From assembly GCA_030146285.1 (NCBI GenBank), contig JASLBZ010000125.1, positions 1 to 20,359 of the forward strand: a stretch of 20,359 nucleotides of DNA, written 5' to 3'. Position numbers and translations under genes: made by a program. The notes beneath the pieces are model-generated. The model was not told the origin of the DNA. It was given only the letters and a program-made list of their open reading frames with translations, and did not search any database. The number at the start of each line of letters is the position of its first letter. Position 1 is the first letter of the stretch. Positions 13,999 to 20,359 of this stretch are shown one piece after another. The stretch comes from Neisseriaceae bacterium (GTDB taxonomy: Bacteria; Pseudomonadota; Gammaproteobacteria; Burkholderiales; Neisseriaceae).

Positions 13999-14696
13999 GA
14001 ACCGAAAACATGCTAGAAAATCCAATTTGGACCTTGTTTTTAATTTTGCTTATTTACAGCATAGCCTTGGTACTTCGTCGTCGCACAGGGAATCCGTGGC
14101 TAAACCCAATGATTATCACGGCTGTTATTTTGATTGCTTACATCAAAATTTGGGAAATTCCTTATGACCAATTTCGCCAAGGCTCGGATGTCATTAACTT
14201 TTGGTTGCAGCCTGCCGTTGTCGTGCTGGCAGTGCCTTTGTATTTGAATTGGGATCGCATTCGCAAACAATGGTTTGCGATTATGGTGTCTCAATTAGCA
14301 GGATCCATCGTGGGGTTGTTTTCGGGCGTTTTATTGGCAAAATGGTTTGGTGCAACCAATCAAGTGGCATTGTCTTTGGCTGCCAAATCCGTGACCAATC
14401 CCATTGCCATTGAAGTGACCAACAGCTTAAACGGCATCCCTGCAGTCACCATTATTGCTGTCATTGTTGCTGGCTTAACGGGACAAATGTTGGGGGTTTA
14501 TTCTTTGAAACTGGCCAAGGTCAATTTGCCTAGTGCACAAGGCTTGTCTTTGGGAACCGCATCCCATGCTTTAGGAATCAACGCAGCCTTTGAAAAAAGT
14601 GGCAAATATGCAGCTTATGCCAGTGTCGGCCTAATTTTCAATGGCGTGATTACTGCTTTTTTAGCACCCGTTTTGATTCCCATGCTCTCACTTTAA
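13995..14696 (+). CDS. lrgB: LrgB family membrane protein
   Basis: The 233-residue protein is strongly hydrophobic and matches LrgB along its length: NPIWTLFLIL, LRRRTGNPWLNPMII, FWLQPAVVVLAVPLY, AKSVTNPIAIEV, IPAVTIIAVIVAGLTGQMLG and GLSLGTASHALGINAA. The pair LrgA-LrgB was described as an antiholin system in Staphylococcus; related plant and bacterial proteins export glycolate or pyruvate, so the physiological substrate here is open. It is translationally coupled to lrgA, with AGGA 11 bases before the ATG. It ends eight bases from the convergent gluQ stop, and no terminator is visible between them. Confidence 0.94.
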   Translation: MRTENMLENPIWTLFLILLIYSIALVLRRRTGNPWLNPMIITAVILIAYIKIWEIPYDQFRQGSDVINFWLQPAVVVLAVPLYLNWDRIRKQWFAIMVSQLAGSIVGLFSGVLLAKWFGATNQVALSLAAKSVTNPIAIEVTNSLNGIPAVTIIAVIVAGLTGQMLGVYSLKLAKVNLPSAQGLSLGTASHALGINAAFEKSGKYAAYASVGLIFNGVITAFLAPVLIPMLSL

Positions 14697-14704
14697 AGAC
14701 AAAA

Positions 14705-15610
14705 TCACACCAGATTTTCGGTGTTAATGTCTTCTTGGCTTAGGCGACTCAATGACCATTGGGATATGGCCCAAGTCAATAGCTCATTGACGCTCATATA
14801 CTGATCGGGCGGTGTTGGCAAATGCAAATATGCCAATACTGTTCGCATCAGGTTTTCTTTGTTTTGTTCATCAAGCGCGGGTGCCAACGTTTGTTTTGAC
14901 CATTTTTGTCCCAGATGATTGGTTAAAAGTGGCAAATGGGTATAGTGCGGTTGTGGATAATTTAAGGCAGCCTGAAGTGCTATTTGTCTGGGCGTTGACA
15001 CCAATAAATCCTGCCCCCTCACAATGTGATTGATGTTTTGTTCTGCATCGTCCACCACCACGGCCAACTGATACGCCCAAAAACCATCAGCTCTTAATAA
15101 AATAAAATCACCAACTTCTTGTGCCAAATTTTGTTGGCAATGACCCATGATTGCGTCTTCAAATCCGATATTGTGATTAGCAACCTTAAAGCGCCATGCG
15201 GGTGCTTTTGTTGTTGCATTCTCATGCGTCTCATTCCGACAACGCCCAGAATAAACATAGCCATCCACGCCTTCTGATATTGCCTCTTCATGGATTTGTT
15301 TGCGTGAGCAATAGCAAGGGTACAAATCGCCCTGCTCTTTGAGTTGATTCAGTGCTGCGTGGTATAAATGATGTCGTTTACTTTGGTATACCACGCTTTC
15401 ATCCCATGTCAGACCAAAGGCTTCTAAAGTAGCTAAAATATGGCTTGGCGCCCCTTTTACCGTTCTTGGTGGGTCTAAGTCTTCCATTCGAAGCAACCAT
15501 TTTCCTTGGTGTTGTCTGGCTTCTAAAAAACTGGCCACAGCGGTATACAAAGAACCAATGTGAAGCAAACCAGTAGGACTGGGGGCAAAACGACCACGAT
15601 ATTCAGGCAT
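14705..15610 (-). CDS. gluQ: glutamyl-queuosine tRNA(Asp) synthetase
   Basis: The 301-residue protein is a truncated class I glutamyl-tRNA synthetase lacking the anticodon-binding domain, which defines GluQRS. Visible parts are [13 protein letters not shown] (8-20), RMEDLDPPR, a zinc site C99, C101, Y120, C124 and KWSKQ (236-240) in place of KMSKS. The enzyme attaches glutamate to the queuosine base at position 34 of tRNA-Asp. It depends on queuosine, whose last step is made by QueG in this same window. The ATG at 15608-15610 has only a weak ribosome binding site. A full king-type DUS is embedded in the coding region. Confidence 0.95.
   Translation of the reverse strand: MPEYRGRFAPSPTGLLHIGSLYTAVASFLEARQHQGKWLLRMEDLDPPRTVKGAPSHILATLEAFGLTWDESVVYQSKRHHLYHAALNQLKEQGDLYPCYCSRKQIHEEAISEGVDGYVYSGRCRNETHENATTKAPAWRFKVANHNIGFEDAIMGHCQQNLAQEVGDFILLRADGFWAYQLAVVVDDAEQNINHIVRGQDLLVSTPRQIALQAALNYPQPHYTHLPLLTNHLGQKWSKQTLAPALDEQNKENLMRTVLAYLHLPTPPDQYMSVNELLTWAISQWSLSRLSQEDINTENLV
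14965..14976 (+). repeat. DNA uptake sequence, AG-king dialect
   Basis: AGGCAGCCTGAA is an exact match to the Kingella-type DUS, inside gluQ on the strand opposite to the gene. Confidence 0.75.
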
Positions 15611-15628
15611 GAGAATGTCTTTGTTTAT

Positions 15629-15637
15629 TGCTATAAT
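15629..15637 (+). promoter_or_regulatory. extended -10 promoter for tsaB
   Basis: TGCTATAAT is a perfect TGn-TATAAT element, giving a transcript start near 15644 and a leader of about 39 bases. The reverse strand reads TATTAT at 15633-15638, which could be the -10 of the divergent gluQ, so the two promoters would overlap in this 72-base gap. Confidence 0.6.
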
Positions 15638-15682
15638 AGAAGTCTATTTTACTGCGGATTCAAAAGCGACTCTAGAGCCATC

Positions 15683-16375
15683 ATGGACACACATCAACAA
15701 AACTTACTTCCCATCCTCGCAATCGACACCAGCACTCAATTTTTATCTTTGGCGGTACAAACCGAACAAGGCGACTGTTTATACCACGAAGAAGTGGGCA
15801 GCAAGCAATCTGAGTTCATTTTGCCAACCATTCAAGATTTGCTTAGCGAATGCAATCTGAATCTTGATGCATTGTCGAGCATTGTCTATGCCAAAGGCCC
15901 AGGTACATTTACAGGCTTACGCATTGGTTTGGGTGTTGCTCAAGGGTTGGCTTTGCCACACCAAATCAAACTCATTGGTGTACCCACTTTGGATGCCATT
16001 GCCCAACTGGTTGCAGGACGACGTTATGTTTTAGCTGCCATTGATGCGCGCATGGGTGAGTTATTTTATGCTTGGTATGACATCCACTCACAAAAACGCT
16101 TAACCCCTTACCATGTCGGAAAAGCCGCTGAAATTGAAATTCCTGCAGAAGTCGACTTAGATGATGCAATTGGTATTGGCAATGCATATGATTTGAATAT
16201 TCAGATGCCTTTAGAAGGCATTGCCAATATGCCTACCGCGTTGGACTACATTTATACGGCTTCAACCACACAATATGAAGATTGTTCTATTGCGGATTCA
16301 CAAATCTTGTATGTGCGTGACAAAATTGCATTGACTGCCAAAGAGCAAGCCGAGCAAAAGGCGCAAAAACAATGA
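15683..16375 (+). CDS. tsaB: tRNA threonylcarbamoyladenosine biosynthesis protein TsaB
   Basis: The 230-residue protein has the TsaB ASKHA-fold landmarks: ILAIDTSTQFLSLAV (11-25), the KGPGTFTGLRIGLGVAQGL block (71-89) and DAIAQLVAGRRYVLAAIDARMGELF. TsaB is the non-catalytic partner of TsaD in the t6A37 machinery and binds TsaE. The frame opens at 15560, but the ATG at 15683 is the only start that places the IDTS motif where the family has it, and an extended -10 promoter lies between the two. It overlaps rimI by four bases (ATGA), the standard tsaB-rimI arrangement. Confidence 0.95.
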   Translation: MDTHQQNLLPILAIDTSTQFLSLAVQTEQGDCLYHEEVGSKQSEFILPTIQDLLSECNLNLDALSSIVYAKGPGTFTGLRIGLGVAQGLALPHQIKLIGVPTLDAIAQLVAGRRYVLAAIDARMGELFYAWYDIHSQKRLTPYHVGKAAEIEIPAEVDLDDAIGIGNAYDLNIQMPLEGIANMPTALDYIYTASTTQYEDCSIADSQILYVRDKIALTAKEQAEQKAQKQ

Positions 16376-16815
16376 ATTTGCGCTTCGCCACACCTGAAGA
16401 TTTGGCTGATTTGGTGTATCTTGAAAAAATCTGTAACCCTCACCCCTGGTCACAAGGTCAATTACAAGAAGCCATTAACAACAATTATTGCCTATTGGCA
16501 TGCGAGCAAGGCGATGTTGTGGGCATGTTGATTTGGCAACAGGTTTTGGATGAAGCTGAAATTTATTTGATCAACACTTTGCCAGAAAAGCAGCGCCAAG
16601 GCATTGCCAGTCGTTTATTAAACTATTTAAAAGAGTATTCTTTGGGCATGCCCATCCTCAAGATATTCCTTGAAGTGCGTGCGGACAATATTGGGGCGCA
16701 AACCTTGTATTTGCGAAATGGTTTTGTCACCATAGCCACCCGTAAAAACTATTACACCAATACCGATGGCAGTTTTGAACACGCTCTCATCATGGAGTAT
16801 ATCGATGCTCGATAG
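16372..16815 (+). CDS. rimI: ribosomal protein S18-alanine N-acetyltransferase RimI
   Basis: The 147-residue GNAT protein has the acetyl-CoA loop QRQGIASRLL (74-83), the HPWSQGQLQEAI segment (24-35) and EVRADNIGAQTLYLRNGF (101-118), all typical of RimI. It acetylates the amino-terminal alanine of ribosomal protein S18. The position directly after tsaB and before a uracil-DNA-glycosylase-like gene is the common betaproteobacterial order. The next gene starts 11 bases before the rimI stop. Confidence 0.93.
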   Translation: MNLRFATPEDLADLVYLEKICNPHPWSQGQLQEAINNNYCLLACEQGDVVGMLIWQQVLDEAEIYLINTLPEKQRQGIASRLLNYLKEYSLGMPILKIFLEVRADNIGAQTLYLRNGFVTIATRKNYYTNTDGSFEHALIMEYIDAR

Positions 16816-17644
16816 TCGCTATTTGCATTTGCACCAAGCGCTTGGTTTGGGGCCGATGTGGTTGAACAAACATGCCACCATCCAAGCACAAGCTCCTAGC
16901 AATGAAACCCTTAACAATACCCATGAGAAAAACCTTCGCCCCAAAATAACGGTGCCTACTTCAGCACCCAAAGCGCCAATAAATAACCCAAACACCCCCA
17001 AAATGGTCATGCCACAAACAGCACAGGCCATTCGAGAGAAGCTTAGCAAAACATTAAAAGTGCACATCCCAGAACCAAGCAAATCGACGGTAGCACAAAA
17101 AGACAATACACCTAAAGCTGTCATTAATTTTGAGCACATGAGTTTAACTGACTTACAGGCAGCCTGTAAGGATTGTCAGGCTTGTGAGCTGCACCAAAGT
17201 CGTCGCCAAGCCATTTTTGGTTTGGGCAGTTTGCCAGCTCGCTTATTGATTGTCACAAGTAATCCCAGTCCCAAAGATGATATGAACAATACCTTATTGT
17301 CCGATGTGGCGCCTTTATGGCAAAACATGTTGCGTGCTTTGGCTTTGCCAGAACAAGATATTTTTGTCACCTCTTGGGTCAAATGCACACCGCACCAAAC
17401 ACTTAGCACAACAGCAGCGCACCGTGAAGCTTGCATGAACATTCTTCAAGAACAAGCCAGACATGTCGAAGCCATTTTATTTTTGGGCAATCAGGATTAT
17501 GATTTGGAAAAAACAGTACAAGCATGGGGAAAACCCTATTTTAGAATTGCGCACCCCGCCCGTTTATTAAGGCAGCCTGCACTCAAAGCACAAGCTTGGC
17601 AAAGCTTCAAAGCCATACAAGCGCTGCTTCAAACACAGCCATAA
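16805..17644 (+). CDS. degenerate uracil-DNA glycosylase (family 4/5-like) with a low-complexity amino half
   Basis: The 279-residue product has a conserved start (MLDSRYLHLHQALGLGPMWL), a Pro/Ala/Lys-rich linker (about 22-108) and a carboxyl uracil-DNA-glycosylase-like domain (about 118-275). The iron-sulfur cysteines of family 4 enzymes appear kept: C124 and C127 (CQAC), C194 (WVKC) and C210 (REAC). The late motif HPARLLRQP (250-258) is also intact. The catalytic water-activating motif GEAPGxxED is replaced by TSNPSPKDD (151-159), and the PFVGRAGxLL block by SDVAPLWQNML. It may have lost glycosylase activity or act on another substrate. The ATG at 16805 is preferred to an earlier one at 16766 inside rimI. 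Two DUS-like sites lie in the gene. Confidence 0.78.
   Translation: MLDSRYLHLHQALGLGPMWLNKHATIQAQAPSNETLNNTHEKNLRPKITVPTSAPKAPINNPNTPKMVMPQTAQAIREKLSKTLKVHIPEPSKSTVAQKDNTPKAVINFEHMSLTDLQAACKDCQACELHQSRRQAIFGLGSLPARLLIVTSNPSPKDDMNNTLLSDVAPLWQNMLRALALPEQDIFVTSWVKCTPHQTLSTTAAHREACMNILQEQARHVEAILFLGNQDYDLEKTVQAWGKPYFRIAHPARLLRQPALKAQAWQSFKAIQALLQTQP
17153..17169. repeat. DUS-like palindrome inside the glycosylase-like gene
   Basis: TTACAGGCAGCCTGTAA is a perfect inverted repeat of eight bases around one central A. It contains AGGCAGCCTGTA, ten of twelve bases of the king-type DUS. It encodes residues just before the iron-sulfur motif. Confidence 0.5.
17570..17581 (+). repeat. DUS-like 12-mer, king-type variant
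   Basis: AGGCAGCCTGCA differs by one base from AGGCAGCCTGAA and, by one other base, from the AAGCAGCCTGCA dialect described in some Kingella. It overlaps the codons of the HPARLLRQP motif. Confidence 0.5.
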
Positions 17645-17673
17645 AAAAAGCCGAAAAATTTTCGGCTTTTTTT
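17643..17673. terminator. bidirectional hairpin terminator
   Basis: The 15-base arms AAAAAAAGCCGAAAA (17643-17657) and TTTTCGGCTTTTTTT (17659-17673) are perfect inverted copies around one base. They lie between the convergent glycosylase-like gene and sspB and suit both directions. Confidence 0.95.
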
Positions 17674-17693
17674 ATGGCATCCAGCTTCCAGAC

Positions 17694-18104
17694 TTACTTC
17701 ACCAACTTCAAATGCGATGGCTTTTCTGCCTTGGCCTTTTCTGGCGCTTCATCCGTCTTGATTGAAGCAATTGCTTTGTCCATGTCAGGTTCAAAAGGTG
17801 TCAATTCGAACCCCATGCCCTCACCAGTCTCACGAGCAAAGAAGCTAACCACATGCCCTATTGGCACAAAGATCTCTTCTGACTGACCGGCAAAACGTGC
17901 TGAAAAGCGAATCCACTCATCATCAATCACAAAACCTTGACAAGCAGAACCTGAAATATTCAAAACAATTTGTTCGTCTTTGACATATTGCAATGGCACT
18001 TGAGTGTATTCATTCACCCACACCGCGATGTGAGGGGTTAAACCTGCATCCATACTCCACTCATACAAGCCACGCAATAAATAAGGCTTCATGCTCACGC
18101 TCAT
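17694..18104 (-). CDS. sspB: ClpXP protease specificity-enhancing factor SspB
   Basis: The 136-residue protein begins KPYLLRGLYEWSMDAGLTPHIAV (6-28), continues IVLNISGSA and FSARFAGQSEEIFVPIGHVVSFFARE, and ends in an acidic tail followed by PSHLKLVK. That matches SspB: a dimeric domain that binds ssrA-tagged peptides and a short carboxyl motif that docks on ClpX. It delivers tagged, stalled translation products to ClpXP. An AAGGAAAAA ribosome binding site precedes the ATG at 18102-18104; an ATG four codons later is a less likely start. It follows sspA by 18 bases. Confidence 0.94.
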   Translation of the reverse strand: MSVSMKPYLLRGLYEWSMDAGLTPHIAVWVNEYTQVPLQYVKDEQIVLNISGSACQGFVIDDEWIRFSARFAGQSEEIFVPIGHVVSFFARETGEGMGFELTPFEPDMDKAIASIKTDEAPEKAKAEKPSHLKLVK

Positions 18105-18122
18105 GGTTTTTCCTTAGAAAGA

Positions 18123-18728
18123 TTAACGACGCATTGCTTTTTCAGCAGCAGTTAATGCTTCAATAAATGAATCTCTTTGGAAAATACGCTCACCATATTT
18201 TAAGATTGGTGCAGCAGATTTGCCCAAGTTAATACCATAATGATCCAAACGCCACAACAATGGAGACAAAGCCACATCAACCATACTAAAGTCATCACCT
18301 AAGATGTATTTTTGTTTGGTGAATAAAGGAGACAAAACAGTCAAACCTTCTGTAATGGCTTCACGTGCTTTGTTTTGCTCTTTGTTGGTTGAAGCTGGGT
18401 TTTCCAATGTTTGTACATGGGTGAACAATTCACGTTCAAAACGGTACAAAATCAAACGGCCACGGGCACGCATGATAGGGTCTCCTGGCATCAATTGTGG
18501 ATGCGGGAAACGCTCGTCAATGTACTCGTTAATAATATTAGATTCATGCAAAATCAAATCACGCTCAACCAAAACAGGTACTTGGTTGTAAGGATTCATA
18601 ATGGCCAAGTCTTCAGGCTTGTTGAAAATGTCCACGTCTTTGATTTCAAAGTCCATGCCTTTTTCAAAAAGAACAATGCGACAGCGTTGACTAAAAGGAC
18701 AAGTAATACCCGAATACAATGTCATCAT
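18123..18728 (-). CDS. sspA: stringent starvation protein A
   Basis: The 201-residue protein has a glutathione-S-transferase fold: thioredoxin-like LYSGITCPFSQRCRIVLFEKGM at the start, MNPYNQVPVLVERDLILHESNIINEYIDERFPHP in the middle, and a helical carboxyl domain. SspA binds RNA polymerase and affects transcription during starvation; it has no transferase activity in E. coli. Two adjacent ATG codons (18726-18728 and 18723-18725) are possible starts, with AAAGG upstream. The extended -10 promoter in the 89-base gap upstream suggests sspA-sspB can be transcribed apart from petC. Confidence 0.94.
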   Translation of the reverse strand: MMTLYSGITCPFSQRCRIVLFEKGMDFEIKDVDIFNKPEDLAIMNPYNQVPVLVERDLILHESNIINEYIDERFPHPQLMPGDPIMRARGRLILYRFERELFTHVQTLENPASTNKEQNKAREAITEGLTVLSPLFTKQKYILGDDFSMVDVALSPLLWRLDHYGINLGKSAAPILKYGERIFQRDSFIEALTAAEKAMRR

Positions 18729-18764
18729 GACGATTTACCTTTAAAAAGAATCTTGTAACCGGCT

Positions 18765-18773
18765 ATTGTAGCA
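18765..18773 (-). promoter_or_regulatory. extended -10 promoter for sspA-sspB
   Basis: The minus strand reads TGCTACAAT, an extended -10 with five of six hexamer bases. Transcription would start near 18758, about 30 bases before the sspA ATG. The -35 region is poor. Confidence 0.5.
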
Positions 18774-18817
18774 AATTTTGTGAATTTAAGCCAGAAAATA
18801 GCCGTAACATCTTGTTA

Positions 18818-19645
18818 TTAAAAGTGATTAAACAAACCAATGATGACCAATATGCGTCTTCTCTCCTTCCCACCTTGCTCTGGAAAGACTTTTAATAGAA
18901 TCAATATTTTGCGCAAAAATGCCACAGCTCCTCGAATCATGGATTTTTGTGCAGGATGCGAAAATATTTTTTGATAGGCATCTAACGCAGGCTTCACCCG
19001 TGCAATTTCCACATCAATATCCACATCACGCTTCACTTCCAAAAGTGAACTAACAAACATCAACAAATCCATTACCTGCAATGCTGGCAATGGCAAATCA
19101 CGGTCTAAGTCCTCTTCAAAATCAAAACGACAAAAACCTTCAGGCAGCCTGTGTACATTGCGAATTTGAGCACCACCATGCCAACAGTTTTTTTGATGAA
19201 AGTTGGCCAAATCTTCAGCCAAGGCCACCATCAATTCTTGTTTTTGCTCTGGTGTGCCTTTTTTATAAGGCTCTTCTACCGACTCACCAGCATTGCTCAT
19301 GACCACCCACTCATCGGTTGCAGCAATCACATCCGGAACCAAGATGCCTTTGGATTTCATCCACAATAAGCGATTCACTTCATGTGCATAAATCCCACGC
19401 TTGGCAGGTTGTGGTTTTTGTGTTTTTTTCACCAATAAGCGATAAGCCATTCGTGTTAAAAATCGGCGCAACCATAAACGTCTTTGCCTTGGTAATACTT
19501 TAACCACCCAAACCGCTGAAGCATCAGTAGGATTATCGAGCAAAAAAACGCGAGCATTCGTTTGCTCGCGTTTTGATTCAATCTTACTCACTAGTTCAGC
19601 TGAGGCAGGCGGTACGATGATACTGCTATCATGATCCGTAGCCAA
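18818..19645 (-). CDS. lipopolysaccharide-kinase/RIO-like kinase-fold protein with altered catalytic loop
   Basis: The 275-residue protein looks like a small kinase-fold protein of the LPS-kinase/BUD32 type. Visible landmarks are a nucleotide-lobe VVKVLP with K49, HEV (E89), a catalytic-loop-like WHGGAQIRN (155-163) and RFDFEED (173-179) in the DFG position. The loop's catalytic aspartate (HGD) is glycine (HGG), while N163 and D175 remain. The substrate is unknown; phosphorylation of LPS core or of a small molecule is possible. The start is a TTG at 19643-19645, supported by AAAAGGTAA upstream and no earlier in-frame start; the next ATG is codon 66. It lies 22 bases after petC, so it is probably co-transcribed with the cytochrome bc1 genes. 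Confidence 0.6.
   Translation of the reverse strand: MATDHDSSIIVPPASAELVSKIESKREQTNARVFLLDNPTDASAVWVVKVLPRQRRLWLRRFLTRMAYRLLVKKTQKPQPAKRGIYAHEVNRLLWMKSKGILVPDVIAATDEWVVMSNAGESVEEPYKKGTPEQKQELMVALAEDLANFHQKNCWHGGAQIRNVHRLPEGFCRFDFEEDLDRDLPLPALQVMDLLMFVSSLLEVKRDVDIDVEIARVKPALDAYQKIFSHPAQKSMIRGAVAFLRKILILLKVFPEQGGKERRRILVIIGLFNHF
19139..19150 (-). repeat. DNA uptake sequence, AG-sim dialect
   Basis: The minus strand reads AGGCTGCCTGAA, an exact sim-type DUS, just after the HGGAQIRN codons of the kinase-like gene. The plus strand reads AGGCAGCCTGTG from 19142. Confidence 0.75.
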
Positions 19646-19667
19646 AACTTTACCTTTTCATTTTGAG

Positions 19668-20359
19668 TTAATGAACGTCTTTCCAATACTCTTTATTCAA
19701 GAAGTATGCCAATGGTAGCAATACCACAAACAAGAACATCAATACGATATAACCAATTTGATGGCGTTTTAACTGGCTAGGCTCACCCATGTAAACCAAG
19801 TAGTTAACCAAATCTTTGGTGTATTCTTCATATTGCTTGTCAATGATGATTTCTTCGCCATTAGGACCTTTAGCAACACGCGTTTGAATGCCTGTTGTTT
19901 CCCAATAAAGCTTAGGAACCATATTGCCATGCGCATCTTTAACCATCACAGGCATGCCATCTTTGTCTAACTCAACAGCACGAACACCTTGTTGTTCCCA
20001 AAGAACATGAGGCATACCCACTTTATCAAACACCAAGTTATTCCAACCACTAGGACGTGTTGGGTCTTTGTAGAAACCTTGCATGTAAGCATTTAAGTAG
20101 TCAGCGCCACGAGAACGTGCAATCAAAGACAAATCAGGCGGTGGTGCGCCGAACCACTTAGTGGCTTCGGCTGGCGTCATCGCTGCTTTCATGGTGTCAC
20201 CAATTTTATCGGTGGTAAACATCATATTGTCTTTGATTTGCTCTTGCGTCAAACCAATGTCTTCCAAACGGTTATAACGCATGTCATTGGCTGAGTGACA
20301 AGACAAGCAATAGTTGGTGAAAATTTGCGCACCACGTTGCAAGCTTTTTTGGTCGCCCA
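19668..20359 (-). CDS. petC: ubiquinol-cytochrome c reductase, cytochrome c1 subunit, 3' part
   Basis: The gene enters from the right edge. The frame is open through 20359, reading GDQKSLQRGAQIFTNYCLSCHSAND at the border. NYCLSCHS is the covalent haem c site (CxxCH). PPPDLSLIARSRGADYLNAYMQGFY is the cytochrome c1 core, and a single carboxyl membrane anchor (about the last 30 residues, YIVLMFLFVVLLPLAYFLNKEYW) fixes it to the inner membrane facing the periplasm. It passes electrons from the Rieske protein to soluble or membrane cytochrome c. petA and petB should lie just beyond the window. An internal TTG at 20340-20342 is not the start, because conserved residues continue upstream of it. The signal peptide is outside the window. 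Confidence 0.96.
   Translation of the reverse strand, partial: GDQKSLQRGAQIFTNYCLSCHSANDMRYNRLEDIGLTQEQIKDNMMFTTDKIGDTMKAAMTPAEATKWFGAPPPDLSLIARSRGADYLNAYMQGFYKDPTRPSGWNNLVFDKVGMPHVLWEQQGVRAVELDKDGMPVMVKDAHGNMVPKLYWETTGIQTRVAKGPNGEEIIIDKQYEEYTKDLVNYLVYMGEPSQLKRHQIGYIVLMFLFVVLLPLAYFLNKEYWKDVH

Noticed and set aside
1..20359. Defence system, prophage, CRISPR array, integron or new multi-gene system
   Set aside because: All genes but a few single oddities belong to known housekeeping families; no direct-repeat arrays, integrase islands or unknown gene clusters were seen. XerC stands in an ordinary context.
1..20359. tRNA or rRNA genes
   Set aside because: No cloverleaf-like sequence with GGTTCRANNCC-type T arm or rRNA segment was noticed by eye; a tRNAscan run would settle it.

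Overview
The window looks like a chromosomal core region of a low-GC member of the Neisseriaceae (Betaproteobacteria). Three things point there: the gene neighbourhoods (yceD-rpmF-plsX, tsaB-rimI-uracil-DNA-glycosylase-like, petC followed by sspA-sspB), the protein types, and repeated copies of 12-mers that match DNA uptake sequence (DUS) dialects known from Simonsiella (AGGCTGCCTGAA) and Kingella (AGGCAGCCTGAA). The genus cannot be fixed from the sequence alone. I see no prophage, insertion sequence, CRISPR array, tRNA or rRNA gene, and no convincing new multi-gene system. The unusual content lies in individual genes and in compact regulatory DNA.

Layout. 1-1018: the start of plsX, then rpmF and yceD, all on the minus strand, facing a divergent maf. 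Maf is followed on the plus strand by an RsmI-like methyltransferase (to 2305). 2375-4128, minus: tsaE and amiC, overlapping. 4171-6022, plus: queG and murI, overlapping. 6297-8611, plus: an iron(II) uptake operon feoA-feoB plus a tiny Cys-rich membrane protein, behind a strong Fur-box match and an FNR-box match. 8689-11274, minus: lplA and rlmD, both probably foreign in origin. 11479-11934, minus: a universal stress protein, divergent from a hotdog-fold thioesterase. 12639-14696, plus: xerC, lrgA, lrgB. 14705-15610, minus: gluQ. 15683-17644, plus: tsaB, rimI and a degenerate uracil-DNA-glycosylase-like gene. 17694-20359, minus: the 3' part of petC (cytochrome c1), a kinase-fold protein with an altered catalytic loop, sspA and sspB.

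How the genes fit together. tRNA modification recurs: TsaE and TsaB serve t6A37 synthesis, QueG finishes queuosine, and GluQ glutamylates queuosine on tRNA-Asp. RlmD and the RsmI-like protein add rRNA-type methylation. AmiC, MurI and LrgAB concern the cell wall. SspA and SspB link stringent control to ClpXP. Most transcription units end in clear hairpin terminators, one of them built from a DUS inverted repeat. Several starts are later than the longest reading frame suggests. The divergent yceD/maf promoters overlap so closely that only one strand can probably fire at a time.
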